Virus record (IMG/VR): IMGVR_UViG_3300029449_000005
Location: 1-42,960 of that record
Length of the DNA: 42,960 nt
Direction: 5' to 3' (one strand)
Source of the DNA: a virus
In this document: piece after piece, positions 1 through 6,205 of the stretch
Position numbering within the stretch: position 1 is the first letter of the stretch
Layout: each line of letters starts with the position of its first letter
Program-made: the position numbers and the translations under genes
The notes under the pieces: generated by a model
The model's input: only the letters and a program-made list of their open reading frames with translations
Database searches by the model: none
What the model was told of the DNA's origin: nothing

Positions 1-127
1 ACTACCTGATGAATAACATTTATCAGAAAATGAAAGACAGCGAGTGCGAATTTTTGATTGAGCAGTTGGATGCCGATCCGGGGCCGGATGAAGAAACGCT
101 CGTTCAAATTCAGGCTTTTAAAGTGGA
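1..127. repeat. Terminal direct repeat, copy 1 (circular closure)
   Basis: These 127 bases are identical to the last 127 bases of the window. The reading frame of one tail gene continues through the repeat without interruption. 127 is a common largest k-mer in short-read assemblers, so the repeat most likely marks a circular (or circularly permuted) molecule joined to itself and is not a biological terminal repeat. The unique length is then 42,833 bp. Confidence 0.95.
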
Positions 128-1115
128 GGATAACTTTTGGGCATTTAATCCCGGTGTTGTGCCTGGCGGCGGCGACGGAACCGAACAAACCCTGGTGCCG
201 AAGTTTGTGGGCGTAAACCAATACGGAAAACCTTACCTGGTTGATGAGAATGGCGATTTTAAAACCACTTCGGTTTTTGGCGATATCTCAACAGCCGATT
301 TGGCCCATCATTGCTGCGTTGATTACGATCCAGATAACAAACAACTTTTTGTGGGTGGCAATTATGGCTATGTGCATATTTACGATCTCAGCTCCGGCAT
401 ACGAATGCAAAGTGTAAGGGTGCTCGATACATCCGAAAGCATTTCGGGAATTCGCGTTACCAACGGCAAAGTGTTGGCAGGCATAAACAACCAGCGAACC
501 TATAAGTGGTTTAACCAGGATGATTTTGATAACTATTCGGCGGCGGTAATAAGCGGAGTGGTGAATGGCAACAATGGGCAGGTGGGTTATACCATTCGCG
601 ATTTCGAATACTACAACGGTTATTATTACATGTGCTCGAAGCTGGGCGAAATTACCCGCTCGTCCGATTTGTTTCTAAATAATGCAGAGATCCTGGATAT
701 CGATGTGGACTTTACGCGCCTGGTACAAACCAACTCGCGCCTTTACGCTTTCGCTTTGGAAGACCGGCAGCTTACTGCGCTGAAAACCGACCCAACAAAT
801 TGGAGCGAATTCGATTACAGTAACGATGTAGGCAGTCGCCACCCTCAAACCCTGGAAGCCTTTGCAAACGGCGAAGATGTAATTTGTTTGCTCGATGGTT
901 TTAGTTACAGCGTGATGGTTTTAACAGGTGGCCCCGATAACCAAACGCGCATAGGCATTGGTGGCTATGCCGTTGGCGTTACCAAGGCCGGAGGCGAAGT
1001 GTTTGTTTCGCGCGGGTCGCTCGATTACAAGTCGGGTAACTTGTGGAAATTAACCGGAACCGAGAACGAATACCTGTTCCCATTGCCCGATTGCATTAGC
1101 ATTTATGGCTACTAA
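1..1115 (+). CDS. Tail-tip/baseplate protein, C-terminal part
   Basis: This is the 3' portion of a gene that starts at 41186 and crosses the circular join; the whole protein is 920 residues. The part here (about 370 residues) begins inside the 127-base terminal repeat. It has repeated blade-like strands of the kind LFVGGNYGYVHIYDL and ISGIRVTNGKVLAGI, which look like a beta-propeller. A propeller at the end of a tail protein suggests a receptor or polysaccharide contact role; that is inference. An ATG at 9 is internal, not a start, because the open frame continues upstream through TAC CTG into the far end of the window. The stop at 1113 is followed 2 nt later by a late-promoter-like motif and then the lysis genes. 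Confidence 0.8.
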   Translation, partial: YLMNNIYQKMKDSECEFLIEQLDADPGPDEETLVQIQAFKVEDNFWAFNPGVVPGGGDGTEQTLVPKFVGVNQYGKPYLVDENGDFKTTSVFGDISTADLAHHCCVDYDPDNKQLFVGGNYGYVHIYDLSSGIRMQSVRVLDTSESISGIRVTNGKVLAGINNQRTYKWFNQDDFDNYSAAVISGVVNGNNGQVGYTIRDFEYYNGYYYMCSKLGEITRSSDLFLNNAEILDIDVDFTRLVQTNSRLYAFALEDRQLTALKTDPTNWSEFDYSNDVGSRHPQTLEAFANGEDVICLLDGFSYSVMVLTGGPDNQTRIGIGGYAVGVTKAGGEVFVSRGSLDYKSGNLWKLTGTENEYLFPLPDCISIYGY

Positions 1116-1117
1116 TC

Positions 1118-1153
1118 TGTCCTTTCATAACCATCATCAGGGAGCCATATTTG
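1118..1153 (+). promoter_or_regulatory. Late-promoter-like element 1 (lysis genes)
   Basis: TGTCCTTT at 1118-1125, 2 nt after the tail-tip stop codon, is followed after 20 nt by CATATTTG (1146-1153), one base from the Bacteroidota -7 box TAnnTTTG. The ATG of the first lysis gene is at 1172. One of seven such elements in the genome with the same geometry. Confidence 0.6.
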
Positions 1154-1171
1154 AAATAAAAAGTTTTGAAG

Positions 1172-1408
1172 ATGCAAAACCAGGTACCACGATCTCTCAA
1201 CAAGCTCTATGAACCGGTTGCCGGAATATTGGGCGGAAGCTTTACTGCAGCAGAAGTTACAAAATCCGGTTTCGATTGGCACATGTTACTGTCTCCAGAA
1301 AATCTTAACTATCTAATTATCGGCTCCATTGGTGCCATACTCTTTGCGGTACTGGCTTACCTATCGCGTGTGGCCATGGATGCCATTTTTAAAAGAAAAA
1401 AGCCATGA
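1172..1408 (+). CDS. Small membrane protein, holin candidate
   Basis: 78 residues with one clear membrane helix near residues 45-65 (NYLIIGSIGAILFAVLAYLS) followed by a short basic tail ending KRKKP. A second, weaker apolar stretch near residues 15-25 contains the GILGG segment. Size, helix and basic C-terminus fit a phage holin, and its stop overlaps the start of a peptidoglycan peptidase by 4 bases (ATGA), so the two are translationally coupled as a holin-endolysin pair. No specific holin family is recognised. A TTG at 1166 is an alternative start adding two residues; ATG 1172 was preferred. It is the first gene after late element 1, so it should be expressed late. Confidence 0.6.
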   Translation: MQNQVPRSLNKLYEPVAGILGGSFTAAEVTKSGFDWHMLLSPENLNYLIIGSIGAILFAVLAYLSRVAMDAIFKRKKP

Positions 1409-1785
1409 ATAAACCAGCAAAAACAACAGCACGTTGGTTCAACGAAAGCGAATTTAAAAAGTGCAGTCCCGCCTGTTCATTACAGGATATGCGGCAAAGC
1501 ACAATGGATAAGCTTGATTCTGCCCGCGACATTGCCGGTATTCCTTTGGTGCTTAATTCGGCCTATCGAAGCCCTGCTTACGAAAAAGAAATGAACCGAA
1601 CCGGCACCGGAGCACACCCCGAACGTTGTGCCGTTGACATTAAATGCAACACATCGCGCAATCGGTTTTTGATTGTAGAAGCACTAGTAATGGCAGGTTT
1701 TAAGCGTATCGGCATCGCCAAAACCTTTATTCATGCCGACGATTCGGAAACTCACGACCAGCAGGTAATCTGGTTGTATAAATAA
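1405..1785 (+). CDS. M15-family peptidoglycan peptidase (endolysin)
   Basis: 126 residues matching the M15 (M15_3-like) metallopeptidase fold that cleaves peptide cross-links in peptidoglycan. The segment LNSAYRSPAYE (about 50-60) is the conserved substrate-binding Arg region. GAHPERCAVDI (69-79) supplies the zinc ligands His71 and Asp78, and TFIHADD (107-113) the third ligand His110. It has no signal peptide, so release to the cell wall would depend on the holin candidate whose stop codon it overlaps. Length is normal for single-domain phage endolysins of this family, and there is no separate wall-binding domain. Function as the lysis enzyme is inferred from family and position. Confidence 0.88.
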   Translation: MNKPAKTTARWFNESEFKKCSPACSLQDMRQSTMDKLDSARDIAGIPLVLNSAYRSPAYEKEMNRTGTGAHPERCAVDIKCNTSRNRFLIVEALVMAGFKRIGIAKTFIHADDSETHDQQVIWLYK

Positions 1786-1791
1786 ATTCTG

Positions 1792-1887
1792 ATGATCTAT
1801 TTCTGGACCTATTTAGGCGTCGTTGTTGTGGCTATTGTTGGCACATTGGCCTTGTCTTTCATCGAAATTAAACAACGAAAGAAATGA
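1792..1887 (+). CDS. 31-residue membrane protein in lysis cassette
   Basis: Very short open frame that is almost entirely one membrane helix (YLGVVVVAIVGTLALSFI) followed by a basic tail KQRKK. Its start lies 6 nt after the endolysin stop, and its stop overlaps the ATG of the next gene (ATGA at 1884-1887), which argues for a real translated gene. The arrangement, a tiny helix plus positive cytoplasmic end between endolysin and spanin-like protein, suggests a lysis accessory such as a second holin, antiholin or spanin partner. No family recognised. Confidence 0.6.
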   Translation: MIYFWTYLGVVVVAIVGTLALSFIEIKQRKK

Positions 1888-2138
1888 AAATTCCCTGGAA
1901 AAGCATCGCCATTTATCTGGCTGGTATTATAACCGGATTCCTGGTATTAATCCGTGTAAAGAAACCCGATAAAGTTGTTACTGCAGAAACCTATGTGGAA
2001 GACCAGGAGCAGAAGATTGGCAAGATAAAACAGAAGGGTGAGGGAAATGGGCAGCAAGTGCAACTGGAGCAGGAATTATCCCGGAAGGAGAAACGAGCAT
2101 CCCGGAAAGCTAAACGAAAATCCCGAAAATCGAAATAG
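1884..2138 (+). CDS. Rz/i-spanin-like membrane protein
   Basis: 84 residues: an N-terminal membrane anchor (IAIYLAGIITGFLVLIRV, about 8-25) followed by a long charged, coiled-coil-like tail rich in Lys, Glu and Gln that ends in a strongly basic stretch (KAKRKSRKSK). This is the architecture of inner-membrane spanins (Rz) of phages of Gram-negative hosts, which link to the outer membrane at the end of lysis. It overlaps the preceding 31-residue gene by 4 bases. A partner outer-membrane lipoprotein was not found: there is no lipobox in the neighbouring frames. Function inferred from architecture and position only. Confidence 0.5.
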   Translation: MKIPWKSIAIYLAGIITGFLVLIRVKKPDKVVTAETYVEDQEQKIGKIKQKGEGNGQQVQLEQELSRKEKRASRKAKRKSRKSK

Positions 2139-2142
2139 CCAG

Positions 2143-2177
2143 TGTCCTTTCCCTGCCGGAAAAATTTAAAGAAATTG
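2143..2177 (+). promoter_or_regulatory. Late-promoter-like element 2
   Basis: TGTCCTTT (2143-2150), 4 nt after the spanin-like stop, with ATTG at 2174-2177 in the same relative place as in the other elements. The -7 half (AGAAATTG) is the weakest of the set apart from element 4. The next start codon is at 2224. Confidence 0.45.
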
Positions 2178-2223
2178 AGTTTCAATATTTAACGAAATAG
2201 TTCGATCATTTAATTAAAATGCT

Positions 2224-2658
2224 ATGAGAAATTTATTTGCAAAACTTTTAGTTTTCACACTATTTGTTCTGGTTGCTGGCACGATGCAAGGCATTGCCCA
2301 ACCACAGGCGCTTGATGATCCGCCTCAGTGTTTCATCCAGGACGGCACCGGAGTTGCCGAAATAGTTTTTACAGTTGACGACCTGCAGGGCGAAGAGCAT
2401 TTATATGCATCGCTCAGTTCCGATCCGCAGTACGAATTAGAAGATCCTCCGGCAATTGAAGAAGGAGAATCGTTAGCAGATTACGCAAAGCGAAATTGGA
2501 AGTGGCTGGCAGCGGTGCTCATTTTGCTACTAGAATTTATAGTAAGGCTTACACCCACCGAAAAAGACAATGCCATTCTCTCCAGGTTCCTTGGCATTCT
2601 GGGAACCATCGTACCCAATTTAAAGAAAGGAGGCGGGACACATACCCCGTCCAATTGA
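2224..2658 (+). CDS. Exported membrane protein, unknown function
   Basis: 144 residues. Residues 1-25 are a signal peptide (basic start, FTLFVLVAG core, cleavage GIA|Q with Gln at +1, the Bacteroidetes Q-rule). A periplasmic acidic domain follows, then a membrane helix at about 93-109 (WLAAVLILLLEFIVRL) and a short amphipathic C-terminal segment ending in a Gly/Lys-rich tail. It is the last gene before a strong terminator, so it closes the late transcript. Candidates are a second lysis-related envelope protein, or a lysogenic conversion or superinfection-exclusion factor. No family recognised. The AQ cleavage signature supports genuine export by the host Sec and signal peptidase I route. Confidence 0.65.
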   Translation: MRNLFAKLLVFTLFVLVAGTMQGIAQPQALDDPPQCFIQDGTGVAEIVFTVDDLQGEEHLYASLSSDPQYELEDPPAIEEGESLADYAKRNWKWLAAVLILLLEFIVRLTPTEKDNAILSRFLGILGTIVPNLKKGGGTHTPSN

Positions 2659-2803
2659 CAATAGTTGCCCGGTTGTGGCAAAACCAGAGAGTTTATAATT
2701 GATGTATAACCGGGTTTGTAAATTCAACAAAGCCCTGACCGCAGCGTTGGGGCTTTAAAAGAAACTAGTTTTTTCATAAGTTTAGGTTTGATTAGTTAGG
2801 TTA

Positions 2804-2832
2804 GGCATCCGCTGGGGCGGGTGCCTTTTTTT
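2804..2832 (+). terminator. Intrinsic terminator ending the late operon
   Basis: Stem GGCATCCGC / GCGGGTGCC (one G-U pair) with a 4-nt loop, followed by seven Ts. Its T-tract overlaps the stop codon of the convergent integrase gene. Very similar in sequence to the terminator at 18311-18341. Confidence 0.9.
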
Positions 2833-3964
2833 ATGGCTCCGGAAAAGTCTCAATCAATTTTGAGTTTACAATCGTGCGGATCTTCTTTAAATAAGCATCA
2901 GTGGCTGCAATGGAAGAGTGCCCAAACAAATCGCGAATGTCTTTAACTGTAAACCCTTGCTCCAGTAGTCGATCGGCCGCCGTATCTTTTAGACTGTAAA
3001 ATTTCACTTCGCCCGGAATATTTAAATGAATGGCAATATCCCTGAAATGCTCAGCAATCCGGGTTGAGTATTCGAACAAAACACCAGGCACGAACTTTTT
3101 ACTGCATACATATAAACCTGCAGGTTTGTTTTTAAAATGCACCTTCAGCAATTCAAGAAATGGTTTGGCAATAGGTATAATTCGCTTCTTTTTGTTTTTC
3201 GATTTCCCGGCAGGAACTACCACAACTCCTTTGCTCAACCAAAAATCAGAAATCTTTAAGCGACAGATCTCTGCTGGTCGCAATGCCAGGTAGTATGTGT
3301 ACAGACTGATCACTAAAAAGTCAGGATCGTATTTTCTTAAATAATCAAAATATACAGTAGCTTCTTCCGGCAGGAATGGACGTTTATCAACATCCTGCTC
3401 AGGCATTTTGCTTACTGCATGGAATGGGTTGCTGGTGATGTACTTGTTTTTTATCAGCGTATTAAAGAAACTTCGGTAATCCAACAGGTAGTTATTAAAG
3501 GTTCTGCCTTTGATCTTCCGGTCCGGGATAAGGCTATTCATAAAATCCATGGCATGATCATCGGTAAACTCAAAAATGTATTTCTGCAGCAGCTTTCTTT
3601 TGGTTAACCATTCGCGGAAGATCTTCATCCGGGAATCAAATGAATGCTGAGTTCGTTGGCGGATGTAGAGGTTTTTAAAATCGATAACGAATGTCAGAGC
3701 CTTATCAATGGTTGTGTATTTTTTGTTGTTTTCCTGGTCAACGAAAGGATTTTTACCATTATCAAGCAAGCCATTAATATGGTCGATCAGCTTTTTAGCG
3801 TGCCGGTCGCGTGTGCGCTTATCCTTAATGTGATCGATGTAGATCCTTTTACGCTTTAACTTAAATTCGTCTGATGTTGGATCCTGGGCAGCGAAATATA
3901 CATAGTCGCGTGTAGATCCTGTTGATCGTTGAGCATAACGAAATGGTAAATTAAATCCCCTCAT
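2831..3964 (-). CDS. int: Tyrosine recombinase (integrase)
   Basis: 377 residues from the ATG at 3964; a TTG two codons upstream is also open. The architecture is that of phage tyrosine integrases: a basic N-terminal arm-binding region, an SAM-like core-binding domain near 85-185 and a catalytic domain from about 195. Visible catalytic positions: Arg near 229 (LALRPAEICRL), a Lys in the beta-hairpin (AGKSKNKK, about 252-260), GHSS with His near 349, and the nucleophile Tyr near 358 (TDAYLKK). The usual HxLRH motif reads YSLKDT, so His becomes Tyr and the second Arg becomes Lys. I have the impression such variants occur in Bacteroidetes elements, but it needs checking. It should integrate the phage at the attP lying just upstream (4005-4198). 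Confidence 0.93.
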   Translation of the reverse strand: MRGFNLPFRYAQRSTGSTRDYVYFAAQDPTSDEFKLKRKRIYIDHIKDKRTRDRHAKKLIDHINGLLDNGKNPFVDQENNKKYTTIDKALTFVIDFKNLYIRQRTQHSFDSRMKIFREWLTKRKLLQKYIFEFTDDHAMDFMNSLIPDRKIKGRTFNNYLLDYRSFFNTLIKNKYITSNPFHAVSKMPEQDVDKRPFLPEEATVYFDYLRKYDPDFLVISLYTYYLALRPAEICRLKISDFWLSKGVVVVPAGKSKNKKKRIIPIAKPFLELLKVHFKNKPAGLYVCSKKFVPGVLFEYSTRIAEHFRDIAIHLNIPGEVKFYSLKDTAADRLLEQGFTVKDIRDLFGHSSIAATDAYLKKIRTIVNSKLIETFPEP

Positions 3965-4026
3965 AACCAAGAATTTAACTTCAATGCTTCAACCTGTAAA
4001 ATCCGTGGCGCACTTGTGGCGCACCT

Positions 4027-4055
4027 AAAACAAGAAAACCAGTCTAATTGACTGG
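4027..4055 (-). terminator. Minus-strand terminator behind the tRNA-like core
   Basis: CCAGTC / GACTGG (4039-4044 / 4050-4055) with a 5-nt loop. Read on the minus strand it is followed by TTTTCTTGTTTT. It sits about 23 nt beyond the CCA end of the tRNA-like core, so after integration the restored host tRNA would be followed by this phage-borne terminator. Confidence 0.6.
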
Positions 4056-4078
4056 CTTCCTTTGAGTTCCGTAGAACT

Positions 4079-4098
4079 TGGTAGCGGGAGCAGGACTC
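4079..4098 (-). other. attP core: 3' end of a tRNA gene
   Basis: TGGTAGCGGGAGCAGGACTC reads on the minus strand as the end of a tRNA: second half of the T-loop, T-stem 3' strand CCTGC, acceptor strand TCCCGCT, discriminator A, then CCA. The tRNA-like pattern stops at 4098, where a host gene would continue into the rest of the T-arm. Phages that integrate into tRNA genes carry exactly this kind of 3' fragment. The tRNA identity cannot be fixed from 20 bases; the acceptor sequence is compatible with initiator tRNA-Met. Confidence 0.7.
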
Positions 4099-4323
4099 TC
4101 CATATATTTTTGCCATATCTCTAAATCAATTAGTTAACTACTCTGTAACGGGTGTATTTTGCCTGTTTGTGGCGCAGAACTGGCGCAGTTCCGGCGCAAT
4201 AAGATTTGGTCTACTAAGTGTTTATATATCTGCAACATGTTCATATTCATGGATTAATTCATACTATACGATTAAGCTTGCCGAAAAGGATTTTCCACTT
4301 TTCTAAAAGGATTCGTTTCCTTT

Positions 4324-4803
4324 TCAACTACCGGTTGCGGATTTTTCCACGCCACCCTCAGATGACTTTCCGTTGTCCAAGCCTCCCCTCGCTAACTGAG
4401 CTCTAAGCAAGTTATTGTAATCAATCAACAACTGTTTGTCTTGCTCTAGCTCTGATATGCGTTTGAGGCAGCTAGGGTTATCACAGTGTTCAACGGGTGA
4501 CATAGTTTCTGTGTAATCTCTATTGGGTTCATTGGCTGTGTCCTTAATTTTTTGTATGCCTGGGTATTTCTCTTTGAGAAATCGTTCGTCGCCGGTGAGG
4601 TAATAATTTGTGTTGAAATGAGGAAATTTTTTCACAACAGCCTCTAAAAGATCTATACCAGGCTTTCCGTTTTCTTCACGGTCCAGCCTTTTGATATTTT
4701 GCGATCTTGCATATCCAAGTGCATTTGCAAATTGATTAGCATTTTTGTAACCTTCTGATTCCCAAAATGCTTTTAGCCGGTCGTAATAAATATTAACTCC
4801 CAT
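4324..4803 (-). CDS. Helix-turn-helix lysogeny repressor
   Basis: 159 residues. The N-terminal 75 residues look like an XRE/CI-type DNA-binding domain (LKAFWESEGYKNANQFANAL, then ending NTNYYLTGDERFL, a common final-helix pattern in Bacteroidetes phage repressors). Residues 112-138 form a coiled coil (CLKRISELEQDKQLLIDYNN) suitable for oligomerisation. There is no S24 autoprotease domain, so induction cannot work by RecA-stimulated self-cleavage as in lambda CI. It is divergent from the early genes, and the two palindromes at 4818-4853 in the 88-bp divergent gap are the obvious operators. Role inferred from domain and position. Confidence 0.75.
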   Translation of the reverse strand: MGVNIYYDRLKAFWESEGYKNANQFANALGYARSQNIKRLDREENGKPGIDLLEAVVKKFPHFNTNYYLTGDERFLKEKYPGIQKIKDTANEPNRDYTETMSPVEHCDNPSCLKRISELEQDKQLLIDYNNLLRAQLARGGLDNGKSSEGGVEKSATGS

Positions 4804-4817
4804 AGAAAAAATCTATA

Positions 4818-4853
4818 GCACATATATGTGCATTTATTTGCATATATGAGTGC
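4818..4853. promoter_or_regulatory. Tandem repressor operators O1 and O2
   Basis: O1 GCACATATATGTGC (4818-4831) is a perfect 14-bp palindrome. O2 GCATATATGAGTGC (4840-4853) shares the GCA...TGC ends at the same length but is imperfect. They are 22 bp apart, two helical turns, so two dimers would sit on one DNA face. O2 lies inside the spacer of the rightward early promoter and O1 next to the repressor start codon, so binding could shut off early transcription and autoregulate. Confidence 0.65.
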
Positions 4854-4869
4854 AATTGTCTTACATTTG
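4837..4869 (+). promoter_or_regulatory. Early rightward promoter
   Basis: TTTG (4837-4840), 21 nt, TACATTTG (4862-4869), matching the Bacteroidota -33/-7 consensus. The spacer contains operator O2. Predicted start about 20 nt before the ATG at 4892. TTGTCTGACAA (4867-4877), a short palindrome over the -7/+1 region, may be a further site. Confidence 0.7.
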
Positions 4870-4891
4870 TCTGACAAGATAATAACAAACA

Positions 4892-5086
4892 ATGAACGTA
4901 ACAACAGCAAATAGGATGAAGTTTCTCGCCAAAGGAGGCAAAGCAAAATACGATGTAAGACTTCAGGAGTCGTTAAAAGAAGAGGCTATAAGAGTAGCCA
5001 CCGAACAAGGAATTGATTTATCGGATTTTACGCGCCATGCACTCGTTGAGAAAATTGAGCGAGATACAGCTGCTGTTCCTGCATAA
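4892..5086 (+). CDS. Small ribbon-helix-helix-like protein
   Basis: 64 residues, the first gene of the early operon. The segment KYDVRLQESLKEEAIRVATE followed by GIDLSDFTRHALVEKI resembles an Arc/CopG ribbon-helix-helix unit (one strand, two helices). By position opposite the repressor it is a candidate Cro-like or early regulator, possibly acting on the same control region. The N-terminus before the strand is short and basic. The family call is by pattern only. Confidence 0.6.
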   Translation: MNVTTANRMKFLAKGGKAKYDVRLQESLKEEAIRVATEQGIDLSDFTRHALVEKIERDTAAVPA

Positions 5087-5094
5087 AAAAACAA

Positions 5095-5133
5095 AAGCCC
5101 GGATCGATGGTGCTGTAACACCTCCCCGGGCTT
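5095..5133. other. Nested stem-loop after first early gene
   Basis: Outer stem AAGCCCGG / CCGGGCTT (5095-5102 / 5126-5133) with an inner stem GGTG / CACC (5109-5112 / 5119-5122). On the + strand no T-tract follows. On the minus strand it is followed by TTTTGTTTTTTT, a good terminator in that direction. It may block antisense transcription towards the switch, or act as an attenuator in the early leader. Confidence 0.5.
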
Positions 5134-5147
5134 AAATCATAAGATTT

Positions 5148-5714
5148 ATGGAAACAAAATTAGTTAAAAGAAACAAACTGGCCATTATCCCGGCCGGAAT
5201 TATTGAAGGGATAGAAGCGTTCTCTTACAACAATGAAAAGTGGGTAGCTGTAGATGGCGAAGTAACACCTTACCATGAAGCACCAGGGCGAATTCAGCGA
5301 ATGATTGCCACAGCTTTTTTAAACGACAAACGAAGCAGAAACTACCTGGAGAAAGAAATGGGTATAACCGGCTTTCGGGAAGGATTTGAGTGGTGGTACC
5401 ACTGCGTTGTAGGAGCGCTCGACAATGTTCCCGATTTTGTAAAAGGCAAATTTACTGCTGATGGTTATAACCATAACTGCACAAAAATGGATTGCATTCA
5501 CCGTGGGAAATTTTGCAGTAGAGCAACCGGATTAAAGTATTACGAAATAGCAACCATTAACGCGCTAAAACTGGGCTTATCGGTTGAAAAAACAGCACCA
5601 CTGTTAAACATTTCAGTGGCAGGTTTAAAAAGCCGAATACAGTTGCTAAAAGAAAAACTGGACGCAACCAACGAAAGAAGTTTAATGGCCAACGCGGCCG
5701 AATTGGGGATATAG
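5148..5714 (+). CDS. Early regulator: Cys cluster plus LuxR-type HTH
   Basis: 188 residues. The central Cys/His set (Cys111, Cys116, His118, Cys123 in NHNCTKMDCIHRGKFC) could bind zinc. The C-terminal part (about 130-170, YYEIATINALKLGLSVEKTA then LLNISVAGLKSRIQLL) reads as a LuxR/GerE-like helix-turn-helix, where SVAGLKSRI would be the recognition helix. It lies second in the early operon and is followed by a terminator-like hairpin, so it may control delayed-early or replication genes. I have a general impression of similar proteins in Bacteroidetes prophages but cannot name the family. Confidence 0.6.
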   Translation: METKLVKRNKLAIIPAGIIEGIEAFSYNNEKWVAVDGEVTPYHEAPGRIQRMIATAFLNDKRSRNYLEKEMGITGFREGFEWWYHCVVGALDNVPDFVKGKFTADGYNHNCTKMDCIHRGKFCSRATGLKYYEIATINALKLGLSVEKTAPLLNISVAGLKSRIQLLKEKLDATNERSLMANAAELGI

Positions 5715-5781
5715 CAGGAGAAGAGGGAGGCAACAAGAAGAAGGGTTAAAGTTGAAATTTAGTTGAATTGATAATCCAGAG

Positions 5782-5809
5782 AAAAGGGACCGGCCTCCCG
5801 CCCTTTTTT
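5782..5809 (+). terminator. Terminator-like hairpin after early regulator
   Basis: AAAGGG / CCCTTT (5783-5788 / 5801-5806) with a 12-nt loop and a continuing T-run, 68 nt after the regulator stop codon. The loop holds GGCC, so alternative pairing is possible. Confidence 0.6.
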
Positions 5810-5847
5810 AAACAACGTTCTAGCATATACTTCTAGTGCAAATATAT

Positions 5848-5887
5848 CCCGGGAGATGTAACTCCGGCCACAATACCGGCTCCCGGG
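5848..5887. other. GC-rich nested dyad in the early leader
   Basis: CCCGGGAG (5848-5855) pairs with CTCCCGGG (5880-5887), and inside it CCGG pairs with CCGG (5864-5867 / 5876-5879). It lies in a 308-bp gene-free stretch (5715-6022) between the early regulator and a tiny membrane-protein gene. The stretch also has weaker pairings (GTCTGC / GCGGAC and GCCGG / CCGGC) but no convincing reading frame. Could be a structured leader, a small RNA or a binding site. Confidence 0.45.
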
Positions 5888-6022
5888 TTTGCAAAAAATA
5901 TTACGTCTGCAGTGACGCGGACAGTGTGAAGGAGAGGAACAAAGCTGCCGGGGCCACAACAGTTAAACTGACGATACACATTCTCAGGCTCCGGCCGGCT
6001 TTAAATTCAAAAAACTACGAAC

Positions 6023-6133
6023 ATGGAACAAGGAAAAAGCAAAGCTCACTATAAAACAAGTGCCATTCTGTTTGCCGCTTCGTGCGTGGGAATCCTCATA
6101 ACACTGGTTGTAATCTTAATTCAGAATTTTTAG
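6023..6133 (+). CDS. 36-residue membrane protein
   Basis: Short frame with a hydrophilic basic start (MEQGKSKAHYKT) and one long membrane helix (AILFAASCVGILITLVVILI). It has a good A-rich leader (ACTACGAACATG) and is followed 31 nt later by a strong terminator. Tiny early membrane proteins in temperate phages often affect superinfection or host physiology; nothing more can be said here. Confidence 0.5.
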   Translation: MEQGKSKAHYKTSAILFAASCVGILITLVVILIQNF

Positions 6134-6164
6134 AGTAATTAATAAATACTTCAATGCTACAACT

Positions 6165-6191
6165 ACCCCGGCAGTTGGTCGGGGTTTTTTT
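6165..6191 (+). terminator. Intrinsic terminator
   Basis: ACCCCG / CGGGGT (6165-6170 / 6180-6185) with a 9-nt loop, then a run of Ts. It lies directly before the next operon (start 6206), so genes from 6206 on need read-through, antitermination or a promoter I cannot see. Confidence 0.85.
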
Positions 6192-6205
6192 AACTGACAA
6201 AACTT

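Larger units (their letters stand above)
4005..4198. other. attP region with phased arm-type repeats
   Basis: Five near-identical repeats in one orientation flank the core. GTGGCGCA occurs at 4005-4012 and 4016-4023 on the left. GTGGCGCA (4169-4176), TGGCGCA (4181-4187) and CGGCGCA (4192-4198) lie on the right. Within each arm, successive GGCGCA units are exactly 11 bp apart, one helical turn. The tRNA-like core (4079-4098) lies between the arms, and the integrase gene starts about 40 bp to the left. This is the expected layout of arm-type integrase sites around a core site. The rest of the gene-free stretch 3965-4323 is AT-rich with no other obvious feature. Confidence 0.7.

Noticed and set aside
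1-127. Biological direct terminal repeat or cohesive end
   Set aside because: Exact 127-base identity with uninterrupted coding through the join fits assembly closure of a circular molecule better.
4079-4098. Complete tRNA gene
   Set aside because: Only the 3' part (half T-loop to CCA) is present; no anticodon or D arm, so it is an att core and not a gene.
5836-6054. 72-codon plus-strand frame in the early leader
   Set aside because: Starts at GTG, crosses the nested dyad and has Arg/Cys-rich unnatural sequence; the 36-residue gene at 6023 overlaps its end in a better frame.
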